Of a stretch of DNA of 64,000 bases, positions 34,301-44,398 are shown piece by piece. This DNA comes from Humulus lupulus (taxonomy: Eukaryota; Streptophyta; Magnoliopsida; Rosales; Cannabaceae). Below the pieces are notes generated by a model, which was not told the DNA's origin, made no database searches, and saw only the letters and a list, made by a program, of their open reading frames with translations. Each line of letters starts with the position of its first letter. Position 1 is the first letter of the stretch. Made by a program: the position numbers and the translations under genes. The stretch lies in NCBI RefSeq assembly GCF_963169125.1, contig NC_084794.1, positions 229,845,219-229,909,218 of the forward strand, read 5' to 3'.

Positions 34301-36022
34301 TTGGCGAACTGGAGTTGCAGATGGGTCTATGTTGAGTGCGTGGCACGCAACATTAGGATTAATCCCCGTCATATCAGCGTGGCACCATGCCAGGATATCC
34401 TGATTATTCTTCACAGTGGCCACGATCTTATCTCGAATGGCCGACGGCAGGTTTTTCCCCACCTGAATGACTTTGGTGGGATCTCCCGGGTTGAGGATCA
34501 CCTCTTCGACTTCCTCCATCGGCTCTATTGCTTTCTCGATTCCCACTCTTGGGTCGAGTTCGTCAAAGTATGCCTCTTGAGCACCCCCAGTTTCTGGTAA
34601 TTCTTCCGCCAAAGGGATGGCAGCAACCGTCTCCTGGACCGTGTAGACGGATCGGACGGAGACGTTATAACAACTTCGTGCACTTCGTTGGTCTCCTCGG
34701 AGGGTGCCGATACGCCCATCGTCGCATGGAAACTTCAAGCATAAGTGGCGTATCGAGGTTATGGCCCCACAATCTATTAGGACCGGTCGGCCTAGGATGG
34801 AATTATACGCCGTGGGGCAGTCGACCACCACGAATGTGCTGTGCTTGAAGGCATAAGCGTCGCTTTCTCCTCTGAGGGTGACTGGAAGTTGAATTTTGCC
34901 TAATGGCATGAGTGCATCCCCATTGAACCCTTGAAGCTGGATGGGGCATGGGGTCAGGTCTGTCTCGGTTAATTCGATTGCGTGGAAGGCCGCTTTGAAG
35001 AGGATGTTTACGGAGCTTCCGTTATCGACCAAGATCCGTGAGACCTTCTTATTGGCAATCTGGGCTTCCACCACGAGGGGATCGTTGTGGGGGAAGTGCA
35101 CATGTCGAGCATCGTCCTCCATGAAGGTGATGGGAAGATCCATCATTCGGGGACGTTGAGCAGGTGATTGAACCAAGGCGCACATCTCCCCGGTGTGTTC
35201 TAACTCCCTCAAGTACCTCTTCTGGGAGTTGCGGGTGCTTCCGGCAAGGTGCGGTCCTCCGGAAATGGTGGCTACGTGTCCGTCAACGGGTGGCGGAGCA
35301 AGGCCGGGCGGATATGGGTTGCCAGGCCCTGGAGCCAACAAGGCAATGGGTGTCGGAGCGGTTGGAGCAGGAAGCGCTGGGAACTGAGACCCGGGAGCTT
35401 GGGGGTGACCGGCTCCAGGAGCGCTAGCGGTCCCCCTCTGTCCCGGGGAATATGCAGCTCCGTGAACTACTCCCTGTCCGGGATAGATAATGGGTATCCT
35501 CACCCACTGACCGAGGTGTCCCGCTCTTGCCAGGGACTCGATCTCATCCTTCAGCTGAAGGCACTCGTTCGTGGTGTGCCCCACGTCTCCGTGGAACTCA
35601 CACCTCTTATTGGAGTCTCGCGGACGCCTCCCTCCGTGAGACACTTTCGGGGGCTTCCTGTAGTTGACCATATTACAGGTCGCCCGATAGACATTCTCTC
35701 GCGAGTCTATCAAACTGGTATACTCCGTGAACTTGGGCTCATAGTCCTTCTGGGGTTTCTTTGAATGGTCTCCCCGGTTGGAGTTTCTTCCACTTCGTTT
35801 GCTCCGCGATTGGCTCAAATTTCGTTCTGGGGCTTCCGCTTGCGGCTGCGGCATGCCAGGAGCGATACTACATCCGGTTTGTACAGCTCCGTACCCGGAG
35901 AAATGGGTTTGACTCGGCGTCTGAGCAGACGCGAAAGGCCCATACACACTTGGAGTGAATTGGGCTCCTGGAAGCGTGAGAGCTGGTGCGGGAGCTTGCG
36001 AAGCAAAGCTCGGCGCAGTCAC
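31301..36022 (-). CDS. pol: Tat2 gag C-terminus plus Pol polyprotein
   Basis: 1573 codons without a stop. In order: proline-rich Gag tail; zinc knuckle [14 protein letters not shown] (about 141-154, CX2HX4HX4C); retropepsin [13 protein letters not shown] (about 331-343); RT with [11 protein letters not shown] (Asp about 662) and YMDDMLVKS (about 724-732); RT-linked RNase H (about 800-960); second RNase H with YVDGAS, EAEHEA, VYSDSLL and SLADTLA (about 1005-1130); integrase with HHCC zinc region (about 1223-1270), then [16 protein letters not shown] and NGQVEAV (Asp, Asp, Glu). No chromodomain. All catalytic residues look intact. The apparent GTG start overlaps the gag stop by four bases. The true arrangement is probably one Gag-Pol frame, broken near 36040. 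It makes the enzymes for copying and integrating the element. Confidence 0.93.
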   Translation of the reverse strand: MTAPSFASQAPAPALTLPGAQFTPSVYGPFASAQTPSQTHFSGYGAVQTGCSIAPGMPQPQAEAPERNLSQSRSKRSGRNSNRGDHSKKPQKDYEPKFTEYTSLIDSRENVYRATCNMVNYRKPPKVSHGGRRPRDSNKRCEFHGDVGHTTNECLQLKDEIESLARAGHLGQWVRIPIIYPGQGVVHGAAYSPGQRGTASAPGAGHPQAPGSQFPALPAPTAPTPIALLAPGPGNPYPPGLAPPPVDGHVATISGGPHLAGSTRNSQKRYLRELEHTGEMCALVQSPAQRPRMMDLPITFMEDDARHVHFPHNDPLVVEAQIANKKVSRILVDNGSSVNILFKAAFHAIELTETDLTPCPIQLQGFNGDALMPLGKIQLPVTLRGESDAYAFKHSTFVVVDCPTAYNSILGRPVLIDCGAITSIRHLCLKFPCDDGRIGTLRGDQRSARSCYNVSVRSVYTVQETVAAIPLAEELPETGGAQEAYFDELDPRVGIEKAIEPMEEVEEVILNPGDPTKVIQVGKNLPSAIRDKIVATVKNNQDILAWCHADMTGINPNVACHALNIDPSATPVRQKRRPLDPVRAEAVKAEVDKLMSIGFLQESHYPMWLANPVLVPKPDGSWRMCIDFTDLNKACPKDCFPLPRIDQMVDATSGYELLSFMDAYSGYNQIKMHVADQEHTSFLTDKGVYCYVVMPFGLKNAGAMYQRLVNRMFKDQLGRNMEVYMDDMLVKSKTSRDHSDDLEEAFAVIRKYGMKLNPKKCTFGVSSGKFLGFIVSSRGVEANPEKIKAFMDMPSPRKHKDVQSITGRIAALSRFVSKATDKCIPFFNVLRGNKKFEWTPECEAAFQHLKEHLTRAPILSKPIEGEALFLYLAVTEHAVSAALVREDGRIQLPVYYVSKRLLDAESRYSMIEKLSLCLLIASRKLRPYFQAHTIKVLTNHPLRQVLQKPESSGRLLKWAMELSQFDIHYQPRVSIKGQALADFIVECSGMNDLPEDPVPELPTWKVYVDGASNEKGAGAGVILISPQGHQLQSVIRFAFPASNNEAEHEAMLAGLRLAREVGAQKIEVYSDSLLVVNQISGEYQTKGEKMAAYVSLSRGLLQHFKGYQIRQVPQDQNSLADTLAKLATDPEIEQYGLVPIGHLEAPTTETQRVNAVIDHSHSWIGPILRFLTTGELPTDKADARKLQYQAPRYVVMDGKLYRRGLSIPFLRCVAGTEVSAIIHEVHGGFCGDHTSGLSLSKKILRQGYFWPTMKKDCVDYVRKCEQCQRYAKVSRAPPTEITLMTSPWPFAVWGIDLVGSLPTGKGGVKYAIVAVDYFTKWAEAEPMNTVTSKKALDFVIRNIVCRFGLPRKIVSDNGKQFDSEHFTNFCASHGIIKSFSAVARPQANGQVEAVKKILKTTLKKKFQACKAHWSEELPRVLWAYRTTERTSTGHTPYSMTFGCEAVIPVETMIPSHRQDTYDPTRNHALLQESLDMIEELREQSQVQLKMYQGKIARHFNTRVKRRTFEVGDLVLRRVFPATQDPGVGVLGPNWEGPYEVQEKVGHGTYHLKRLDGSKVPRAWNAEHLRRYYQ

Positions 36023-37539
36023 AGAAGGCGTTGGAGCTGGGGGAACTCAAAGGCCTGCTGGTAGGCATCCTCAAGGTTGATGATTCCCTGAGCTTTTGAC
36101 ATGAATTCGGACAGCGTTTCTGCCCGTCTCCTTTGCATTTCCCCCCATAGCAGGGAGCCGACAGTAAGGCCCGATTGAAGGGCGATCAGCTTCATGTCAT
36201 CGCTGACCTTGGTCTTTGCAGCAGCTTCCATCATTCTCTGAATGAAAGCTTTGAGGTTCTCACTGGGTTGCTGCTTGATGTTGGTTAAGGAACCCACCTC
36301 CATGTCGTGGTCGCGGGCAGCAATGAACTGCCTCCTGAATGCGGACTGTAGCTCCTTCCAACTGTGGATTGATCCGGGAGCTAATCTTTTGCACCAGTCC
36401 TCCGCGGACTTGGTAAGGGTGAGTGAGAAGCACATGCATTTGGCGTCCTCACTGACCCGCGCCACTTGCATCATTTTGTTGTATTTAGCTAGGTGGGTAC
36501 GCGGGTCTGTCCTCCCATCATATAATTCTATGTGAGGCATTTTGAAGTTATCCGGGAGGGACGTTTCCGCGATCCTCCGAATACATGGTTCCGGGTCTTC
36601 CTCCTCAGAGTCTGACAGGGCCCCACTTTGCTTCCGGACCAGCTTGGTCAAGGCAGCAATCTGTTCCTCGAGCCTCTTCGTATCACTCTCCGGGAGGTCA
36701 CGTCCCCGGAGCTTGTCATTAATATGATTTCGGAGGTCATCTCCGTGAGGCCGGGCCTTTTCTCCTTTGGCCTTTTCATACTTGGCCTCCAACCTTCTTC
36801 TTAGGTCCACCGTGGACCAGCTATCTTCGGAGTGCGAGTTCGCAGCCCGACCGTCCTGGTTGACGGAATCACTGGGGCGGTTGTTCCTTCCCCTAGGCCT
36901 GGGTGCCTTAGCACCGGGCCCTTTAGGCACGGAGTGCCCCCTTGGGGCTGAAGGACGTCTGGGCTTAGGAGCGCCAGAGACCTTCTGCGCGCGGGGGGGG
37001 CAGTCGGCCTGGTGATTCACGCCTTTAGGAGGTGCAGGGGCGTCAGCGCGTACAGGCTCTCCAACTTTTTCTTTGCCCTTGTTAGGGGCAGCTTTGGATG
37101 GTCCAGCAGCGGCTGGATCCGGCATAGCGGCATCAGCACCACCTAAAATAGAGGCGTCCTCGTCCGAGTCGCCTAGGTCTCCGAACTTGCTTTGGAGGCG
37201 CTCCATCATGCGCTGCATTTTTTCGGAGAGGCGCTCCTGCTCAGCAAGCTTGGCTTTGGTGACCTCCAGTTCTTCGGCTACTTGGACCAGTTCTGGGTCC
37301 TTCTCATAGTAGCAGCCGTCCTTGTAATAACCATCTTGGACATACTCCTCTTCGTCTTCTAAGTATGTCGTATCTTCGGTACTGACCCGATCCTGGCGGG
37401 ATGTCGGGTCTTCACCTTGGTAGTCCAAGGGTTCGTTTTGCACCGCATCTTCCATCACAGTATCGGGGTTGACCCTAGCATTTTTGTCAACCGCGGATTT
37501 TCTTGTAGTCACCATCTCTTTAGCACGGAGTGAATACAA
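36019..37539 (-). CDS. gag: Tat2 Gag, N-terminal and capsid part
   Basis: 506 codons. The likely start is the inner Met at residue 9 ([15 protein letters not shown], first base 37515), because the upstream residues lie in the leader. The N-terminal third is acidic with a coiled-coil-like helix (about 75-130), followed by a long basic, proline-rich disordered part (about 150-250). The capsid domain spans about 330-480 with [21 protein letters not shown] and [19 protein letters not shown]. The frame ends with TGA at 36019-36021, just past the capsid. The zinc knuckle sits in the next frame at the start of the Pol ORF, so this Gag lacks its RNA-binding end. A run of five G (36039-36043, C on the coding strand) is where the frames diverge. 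Confidence 0.9.
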   Translation of the reverse strand: MYSLRAKEMVTTRKSAVDKNARVNPDTVMEDAVQNEPLDYQGEDPTSRQDRVSTEDTTYLEDEEEYVQDGYYKDGCYYEKDPELVQVAEELEVTKAKLAEQERLSEKMQRMMERLQSKFGDLGDSDEDASILGGADAAMPDPAAAGPSKAAPNKGKEKVGEPVRADAPAPPKGVNHQADCPPRAQKVSGAPKPRRPSAPRGHSVPKGPGAKAPRPRGRNNRPSDSVNQDGRAANSHSEDSWSTVDLRRRLEAKYEKAKGEKARPHGDDLRNHINDKLRGRDLPESDTKRLEEQIAALTKLVRKQSGALSDSEEEDPEPCIRRIAETSLPDNFKMPHIELYDGRTDPRTHLAKYNKMMQVARVSEDAKCMCFSLTLTKSAEDWCKRLAPGSIHSWKELQSAFRRQFIAARDHDMEVGSLTNIKQQPSENLKAFIQRMMEAAAKTKVSDDMKLIALQSGLTVGSLLWGEMQRRRAETLSEFMSKAQGIINLEDAYQQAFEFPQLQRLL

Positions 37540-37580
37540 AAAACGTACACAGAAAAAGAGCTGACTAACAACTTCCTACA

Positions 37581-37599
37581 GCTCTCAATGAAAGCACCA
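37581..37599 (-). promoter_or_regulatory. Primer-binding site of Tat2
   Basis: Minus strand TGGTGCTTTCATTGAGAGC, three bases after the 5' LTR end. It is not the initiator-Met type used by the other elements here. I have seen this wording in Tat-like elements but did not identify the tRNA. Confidence 0.7.
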
Positions 37600-37602
37600 A
37601 AA

Positions 37603-38491
37603 TGTTTACCGAGTTTTTCGGAAACGAATACAAACAGAATAATAAAAAGATAAGAACTGTAGAAGTGCAGAAATGTAACTAAACAAACAGTGTTTTTACG
37701 TGGTTCAGGCGTTAACAAGCCCTAGTCCACGAGTCGATGTAATTATACTTGTAAAGAATTACAGTAAGATGGCTGGTGTACAAGAACTTCACACACTCAC
37801 AGTGTTTCTCTCGGGTTCTCTTGAAGAAGATGAAGCTAGAGAGATTTTAGTAGAGTTCTTGCTATGTGATTTGTTGGCCGTCCCTCCTATTGTAAAATGA
37901 GGGGGTCTTTATAGCTAGGGTTTTGGATTAGGGTTTTTCTCTACCTCCATGAGTCTTAATTACACCAGCCATAAATAGGGGATACAATTACTGTAGTAGC
38001 ATGGCTACAAAACTCTATGTGGGTATATTTACGTGAAAGTATGGGGAATACACAAAGTCAGCCGTCTTTTCCAAGTTGTCAGCGGAACAGTAGGCGAAAA
38101 GGTACCCTTAGGCGTGCTGGGATGTGTGCGGCTTTGACCTGTCGGGCGTGTCAGGCGGGATCCTGTGTTAGGTGGATATCATTCCAAATATGCCTCCTCC
38201 ACGACTCGACCGCCCGGTCTTGTTCCGTGCGAGGCACGGAACTGTTTCCGCGAAGACCACTTGAAGAGCTTCTCCTGGAAGGAGCTTCCCCGAAGGATAC
38301 CCCTTCGGGAGTCCGGGAGAGTTGACGAGCTTCCGTGTCGCGTTTGCTTGAAAGAGTAATCCGGACACTAAACGGGAGAGGCGAAGCCTTTCTGTCCATC
38401 CGCGAGCTCTGGTCACCTACCGTGAAAGACATTGATAATTCTGCTTCCCCGAGGATATCCATCTAAACGCTATCCGGAGATCTGGATAACA
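37603..38491 (-). repeat. 5' LTR of Tat2
   Basis: 889 bp, the promoter LTR of the element on the minus strand. It differs from 24152-25040 by about ten substitutions. The TATA box reads TATAAAGA here (37906-37913, minus) against TATAAATA in the other copy. The change lies in the box expected to drive gag-pol. Confidence 0.95.
37906..37913 (-). promoter_or_regulatory. TATA box of the Tat2 5' LTR (variant)
   Basis: Minus strand TATAAAGA. The homologous box in the 3' LTR (24455-24462) is TATAAATA. Possible weakening of the active promoter; the effect is inferred only. Confidence 0.6.
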
Positions 38492-38496
38492 GACAG

Positions 38497-38928
38497 GAAG
38501 TCTACTTCTGGAATGATGTTTACTCTAGGGTGTGGAGCTGTGATTTGGAGAAGTGTAAAGCAGTCTGCAATCTCAGATTCTACCATGGAGGCTGAGTACA
38601 TAGCCGCGTCAGAAACAGCTAAGGAAATAGTCTGGCTAAAGAAGTTCTATTCGGATCTTGGTGTTATTCCAGAAATGGATAAACCGCTTATGTTGTTTTG
38701 TGACAATACAGAGCGATAGCCAACTTGAAAGAACCTCGAAATCACAAGAGGAGTAAGCATATAGAAAGGAAGTATCACATTATTCGAGAATATGTGGCCA
38801 GGGGAGATGTGAAGGTTATGAAGATTGCAACTGAAGACAATCTTGCGGATCCGTTTACAAAGACACTACCAGAAGCTACATTTGATAAGCATATCAAGGA
38901 AATGAGATTAGTAGAATTAAGGCATTAG
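38497..38928 (+). pseudogene. pol: Angela RNase H, second half after Tat2
   Basis: Continues the codon cut at 24151. RKSTSGMMFTLGCGAVIWRS, SDSTMEAEYIAASETAKE and FCDNTER give the Asp, Glu, Asp landmarks of copia RNase H. A small indel and stop near 38715 precede KNLEITRG-like and RSKHIERKYHIIREYV sequence in the next frame (38725-38928), which ends with DPFTKTLPEATFDKHIKEM. That is the usual copia Pol terminus. It would degrade RNA in RNA-DNA hybrids. 38929-38952 is the short stretch before the 3' LTR, with a weak purine tract. Confidence 0.86.
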
Positions 38929-38952
38929 TTTCAATTAGTGCAAGTGAGAGTT

Positions 38953-40796
38953 TGTTGGGGTTTTATGCCCTAATTAAAACCCAATTTCTTTGTAATCTCA
39001 TTTGTTATCAATAAAAGAATAGAAATTATTTTTTGACTTGGTCAATCACTTTGCTCACATGTTTTATTTTCATGATTATTTGTTTAATATAAACTTCTAT
39101 TAAATCCTGAGCATATAGCTAATCGTATTTATAGTGACGTAATCATAATGGAATATAAATATGATTATATGTTCAAAATAAGTTAGTCAGTGCACAGGAT
39201 TTACACTGACTTACTAATCTATGATATGATCTACTTACACATTATAGTGTTATGTTCTTTCCAGAACATTAGCAAAGTAGATAAGATCATATGTATTTGT
39301 TACATCGGATAGGACCGATATTGACAGTTGATAAGATAAGTAAACATACTGTTATTATCTATTCTAGTCATATCATATAGTTTACCATAGATCAATTCAA
39401 TCTCAATTCTGAGTGGTTAGTATTCTAACTGATTGTATTATTTGAGTTCTTTGACTTGTTCGCTACCAGCTTACCCTACGGACTAGCCCATACTTACATC
39501 TTGGGAACTCGGTAGTATAATTGAGTGGGAGTTTTATCATAGATATGAACATCTATAGCTTATGATGAAGAAGTGAAATGATGGTTTCCTTTTAGTTTGG
39601 TTCAAGTTGTTAAATGATAGAGATCTCATTTCAGTAATTAAATTAGTTTGCTGAAATATCATTTACAAGGAACTAAGTGTTCTAAAGATAAAATACAATG
39701 AGGGGTAAAACGGTATGTTAGTCCTATCTCATTGTAGACCGTCTATAGAGGATTGAATGACAATTATGGTTGTAACAATGGATAATTAATAGCGTGTCTA
39801 TATTTTTTATAGAGTGTTCTATGAATTCAAGAGTGCAATTCCGAGTCTATAGTGGAGTCACGAGGAATTAATAAGTTAGTAAATTTATTTGTTAGATTTA
39901 TGATAACTTATTGGAGCTTGATTTCATAGGCCCATGTTCCCCATTGTACCTTGGATAAAATCATCTAGATAGTCTTAATTAATTGATTTAATTATCAATT
40001 AGAATTATCAAAGTTGACCAAATCAATTTTGGATAGTTTCACAGAGTTATGTAATTTAGAGAAGAAAAGAGAAATTAGGGCACATTTATTAACTAAGATA
40101 AATTCGTATCTAAATTAATAAATATGTTTAAATCAAGGTTCAAATTATAAATAATTAATTTGATATAGGATTTAAATAATTATTTAATTAATTAAATCAA
40201 TAAAAAATAATACAAGTCTTGATTTTAAGTCCAATGGGCTTATGATCAAATGGGAAATTTCACGGGCCTAAAGCCCATGGTAATTTCGACATAGAGCTTC
40301 AAATTGACTATTATTTTATTGATTTTTTAATTAAATTAAATGGCCTAATTGAGTCTATAAAAGTAGTGCTTAGAGAGAAGTCAGCACAGACGACAGATAA
40401 GTTTAATCACTCGTTTTCTGATAGTTTTAGATTCTCTCTAAACACAAGTCCTTTTATAAGCCTCTTTGTTATTTTCTCTTCTTCTCTCTGTATCTATCTC
40501 ATGTGTTGAGAATTGTCCACTCCAGTCTAGGTGATTCTAAGGATACTTTGGAAGATTGTGAAGATTATAGAAGATCGGTTCAGTTTCTTGATAATACTCT
40601 ACGTCAGAAAGGATACAAGGGTTAGAGAAACTGAAGGAACGACTCATTCATTCCGTTGCGTATACTGTAAGTATTCTTATCATTGTTTCTCTTTGAATTA
40701 AATTTTAGAAACATGTTCTATGTTATCTCATATTAATTTGTTTAATATTAGATATACATGAAAATAAATAAAGATCATGTATAAGTTTTCCCAACA
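38953..40796 (+). repeat. 3' LTR of the Angela element
   Basis: 1844 bp, partner of 16605-18460, with its TATAAAAG at 40356-40363. It ends CCAACA and is followed by the target duplication GTGAC (40797-40801). Differences from the 5' copy include a shortened stretch near 39180 and scattered substitutions. Confidence 0.9.
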
Positions 40797-40801
40797 GTGA
40801 C

Positions 40802-41207
40802 CTGGTGACTTAGAGAAGCACCTTGGCCACCAGCAGATAGGGGCTTAAGTTGTGTACTCCCTTGCCCTATCAAGGCCATATATGAATAAAATGATGTTTA
40901 TCCATGTCCCTTTGTGTATGCTTCCTTTATGGTCTATATGTTGCTTGTTTGTTACCTTTGCTGGGCCATCGTGTGCCACTTGCCTATGTTGCATGCTCTA
41001 GTTGTTGTGTGGGATATTTCCTTTGGATGGCTTGCTTTGTGCTTGCTCTGCTTCGTCATTGCCCTTACATGTGCGAGACTTGTATCGTGGCTAACCGTTG
41101 GGTTTGTTTGCCGCAGGTGTGAATTTTAGGCTGACTTGCTAGCTGAGAGTGCTAACAAGTGCCGCACATTCCATAAATTTGAGGAGTCAAGTTGGCGACC
41201 CGTGACA
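40802..41207 (+). repeat. 3' LTR of the Galadriel-like element, right part
   Basis: Continuation of 16394-16604 after the Angela insertion; together about 617 bp. It contains AATAAA at 40885-40890, a candidate polyadenylation signal. It ends CCCGTGACA, an inverted match to the LTR start TGTGACG. Small ORFs at 40904-41129 have no recognisable domain. Confidence 0.7.
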
Positions 41208-42716
41208 CATTGCACCTCACAAGGGACGACCTAGGAACTGAACTTGTATCTAGCCAATAGGAATGGGCCTAGTGTCGCCATCCCGAAAATAGAAAGTCTC
41301 AGGAAACTAACCAAGTCTAGCCTAGAGGGTAGCTTATTCCAAGCAGAACTAAGCATAACACCTAAGAGCTAGATAACCCAAGTAGCGCGAGAATATAGTG
41401 GTCATCTCCCGTTGACACCGATCCCTAGGAGCTCTGGCAATGTCTATTGATCTCGATATGCGAACGGAAGGTCGAGGACCTTATACTTGACCTCGAGAAA
41501 TCCGTGATATAGGAAGCTTGGCTAGTCGACGAGTGAAGCGCCCTTAATATCACAATATCCCATATTTAGAAAAGCCAAATGTAACAAAGTTAAGAATATA
41601 GGTTACCTCCAGAGGACAGCTTGCGCCCGGAGAGTAATAACCAAATCTTAATCTATGCGATGCGAACGGACGCCCAGGCAGCCTACGCCTAGGTGTCTCG
41701 TTAGCATCACCTCTCAAAAAGGTAGCCAAGAAAATAGGCATGCTCTCGGGGAGCAGTGTCAAAACTCCCAAGCTCTCGAGTAGTGCATGCTCAGGGCGCA
41801 GGTGTTTCCATGTGCCAGACCCCCACCTAAAAGCCTAAATCTTCGCGTTGTAGGGGCACGGGGCGACGAGTAAAGACCTGCGGTAAGCTTCCCTTCTAGG
41901 ACTGTGGGCCTACAAGAGACCAAATACAGAAACCAGGTATTTGAAACAACACTGAGTTCTTGTTCACATGGCATTCATGTTATGTTGAATTTATAGAACC
42001 AAAACTGAGTTCTTATTCTTGTGGCATTCGTGTTACGTTTGAATTTATAGAACCATGTTTAAAATAATGAGTTCCTGTTCTCGTGGCATTCATGTTACAT
42101 TTGAATTTATAGAACCATGTTTAAAATAATTTGAGTTCTTGTTCTCGTGACAATCGTGTTACGTTTGAATTTATAGAACCATGTTTAAAATGATTTGAGT
42201 TCTTGTTATTGTGACATTCGTGCTACGTTTGAATTTATAGAACCATGTTTTATATATTCTGAGTTCTTGTTCTCGTGACACTCGTGTTACGTTTGAATTT
42301 ATAGAAGCATGTTTAAAATGATTTGAGTTCTTGTTCTTGTGACATTCATGTTACGTTTGAATTTATAGAAGCGTGTTTAAAATAATTTGAGTTCTTGTTA
42401 TCGTGACATTCATGTTACGTTGAATTAAACTAAGTGTTTAAAATTATTTGAGTGCTTGTTCGCGTGCCAGATTAGGTTACGTTGATTTCAAAAAGCCAAA
42501 TCAAGAAAAAGGAAAGATATGTGGTTAAAAAGAAAAGATACTAGAGTGCTCGGGGGCTCGAGCATTAAAATGTATGTTTGTATCCCTATAAAGTTGTGGC
42601 ACGTAGGCCTGATCGTACTCGGGTTACTCGGGACCTTCGCCTGATGGCACCTCTGTTGTCAACTCGACCACAGGGTTGTCTTCGAGAATCCGGCCCGCCA
42701 TCAAGGCCTCTGTCTC
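41208..42716 (+). other. Tat1 3' region between pol and the antisense gene
   Basis: Non-coding. It is assigned to Tat1 because it lies between the foreign block and the Tat1 antisense gene, and it contains a tandem array at the place where Tat2 has its 70-bp repeats. 41208-41953 shows no motif beyond restriction-site-like GC words. 41954-42490 is the array, and 42491-42716 is a linker. Confidence 0.55.
41954..42490 (+). repeat. 64-bp tandem repeat array of Tat1, nine units
   Basis: Units begin GAGTTCTTGTT (or a close variant) at 41954, 42007, 42069, 42133, 42197, 42261, 42325, 42389 and 42450. The inner six steps are 62, 64, 64, 64, 64 and 64 bases. Each unit contains GTGACATTCGTGTTACG and GAATTTATAGAACC or close variants. 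The end units are shorter and more diverged, as expected for an array grown from the middle. Confidence 0.92.
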
Positions 42717-44325
42717 TTAAGCCTCGTGGGCAGTGTCCGCCTCGAGACGCGATTCGAGTTTTGTCCTCATATCAGGATCCTTTGTGAAGGACAGGTCCAT
42801 GTCTTTGTTGTTTTGCCACGCGATATAAAGCATGTCCGTAGCCATTACATCGAGGTCCTTGGACAGGTTTCCGTTGGATCTTTCCAACTTGCCAATGCGG
42901 GCTTCAAGTGTCATCCGGCTTATCTGAAACTCCTCAGGGATTCGGGCCAGCTCCTCTTCCACACTATGTGTTTAGGTCACGACATCTTCTAGTAGCTTGG
43001 CAGATGTCTCCTCCAAAGCGGACAGTTTTGACCTCTCCACGACCAGTTGATCCTCCACCTCGCGAACGCGGGCCCTGGTTTCCTCCACCTCTTTCTGGAG
43101 CCGTGAATGTTCCTCCAGGGGGACTACTATCTCTTTGGCTTGAGCAAGTTCCGCCTGGACGCGAGCCAGCTCCTCCCGAGTCTTCTTCAGCTCAAGAGAC
43201 CGCGTCAGCACCAGGTCCCCGAGTCATTGGTTTAAAGCAGCAAGCTGTGAATTCATAGTGATGGATCAACAAAAATAATAAAAACAAAACATTCATCGAG
43301 ATAAAAAAAGAAACCAAAGACTTACCCTAGTTGCGGCGTGTCGGCTAGTTGCCACCAGCACCACCTCATTGTCACCACCGCAACGGGTGAAGCTGCCTGC
43401 AGTCATTTCGCATAGGGACATTGCTAATCCCTACAGGAGCTTTGTGCCGAGTGGCATGGCTCTTTCTTCTATTCTCCCCACAAGGAGAGGTTCAATTTCT
43501 TTGTGGCGGGGAGCGGAGACAAGTTCCTTCCGCCAGTCCTCGCGCAGATACTTGGTCAACAGTCGGACGCTTTCACTGCCCTCACCGATGCGAGCATTAT
43601 AATATTCGGTGACCTCCTTGTGCAGACCAGATTCATCGTCATCGTAGTACTCCTGAAAGATAACCAGGCGAGGATCCTTGGCTTGAGGGGGATTGGGGGG
43701 AGTCTCTTTGCCTTTCCCTGAGAACCCCTCATCTCGGGGGGAGGAGCCCTCTAGGTCTATGACCTCTCCGGCAACTACTGTACCCGAGGTAGGGGTCGTC
43801 GAAGCAATAGCGGAGGGTGCCGGAACAAACGGAGGAGGTGGTGGCGTTGTTGTCGGGACCATCTAGATCTCGATCTCAGAAGGGTCTAACACCCTTTGTC
43901 GCTTCGAGCACACCAAGTCGGAAAGGCCCATACTATCTGCAAAAAGAAACACCTTGGTCAGTCACGATGAATAAAGGGAAAACCATAATAGGATAATACA
44001 TGCAAAAAAGAATGCTTTAAACTCCTCGGGATTCCCACCGCGGTCAGGCTCCTCAGAGTGAAGGAGGGTACTAGCAAAATCTTGTATGATACGACCCATC
44101 TCTTAGGTCAAGTTGGTCTCGTACTGACAAGATGCATGCATGGCCGTTGATTCGTCAAGAGGTATAAACCCGGGACGGTGTACTCTCCTCTTCGGGTTGT
44201 GAAGGAATACGTCGATAAGATCCTGGTAATCTTGATACTCCTCCGCAGAGCAGCGACACTCTGAATCATGACCACACTCGAGAAGGGAATGAGAGACTAA
44301 GATGTGGCCGGGACTAGTTCCCTCT
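42717..44325 (-). pseudogene. Tat1 antisense gene, 3' part
   Basis: Minus-strand remains of the gene equivalent to 25540-29998 in Tat2. A splice acceptor TTTTTGCAG lies at about 43937-43949, followed by SMGLSDLVCSKRQR. A proline-rich, acidic stretch (43862-43431) reads TTTPPPPPFVPAPS and EYYDDDESGLHKEV, then a stop. A donor GGGTAAGT lies near 43320-43328 and an acceptor TTCACAG near 43245-43251. The last exon down to 42717 is coiled coil (LELKKTREELARVQAEL, then LEARIGKLERSNGNLSKDL), split by a stop near 42970. The left end is lost in AT-rich DNA next to copia-X2 (44326-44398). No expressible protein. Confidence 0.68.
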
Positions 44326-44398
44326 ATTATATTTTAATATAATGTTTGATTGATTAAATAAGTTTTACAATAGATAACTATTTAATCTAGTGTGGGAA

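Larger units (their letters stand above)
24152..38491 (-). mobile_element. Tat2: young, near-complete Ty3/gypsy Tat element with an antisense gene
   Basis: A 14.3-kb element on the minus strand with 889-bp LTRs at both ends and a perfect target duplication GACAG (24147-24151 and 38492-38496). In element direction: 5' LTR (38491-37603), primer site, gag (37539-36019), gag C-terminus plus pol (36022-31301), hairpin with G-run, 70-bp repeats, antisense gene (opposite strand, 25540-29998), polypurine tract, 3' LTR (25040-24152). The LTRs show about ten single-base differences by eye and no length difference, which implies recent insertion. It interrupts Angela RNase H. Confidence 0.95.
16605..40796 (+). 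mobile_element. Angela-type Ty1/copia element with Tat2 nested in its RNase H
   Basis: Bordered by LTRs 16605-18460 and 38953-40796 and by a perfect target duplication GTGAC (16600-16604 and 40797-40801). Gene order is gag, protease, integrase, RT, RNase H, as in copia elements. Tat2 (24152-38491 plus one copy of GACAG) splits codons of RNase H; removing it restores alignment of the flanking coding sequence. Without Tat2 the element is about 9.8 kb. The coding region carries many stops and frameshifts. The LTRs differ by several percent by eye, including a length difference near 16845, so this element is older than Tat2. Confidence 0.9.

Noticed and set aside
36019..36022. Programmed gag-pol frameshift or stop-start overlap (GTGA)
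   Set aside because: Frame wording is continuous from an upstream homopolymer run, and related Tat1 keeps gag and pol in one frame. A length change in the run is simpler.
41954..42490. CRISPR-like array
   Set aside because: Units are directly adjacent without unique spacers and lie in a plant retrotransposon; it is an ordinary tandem repeat.
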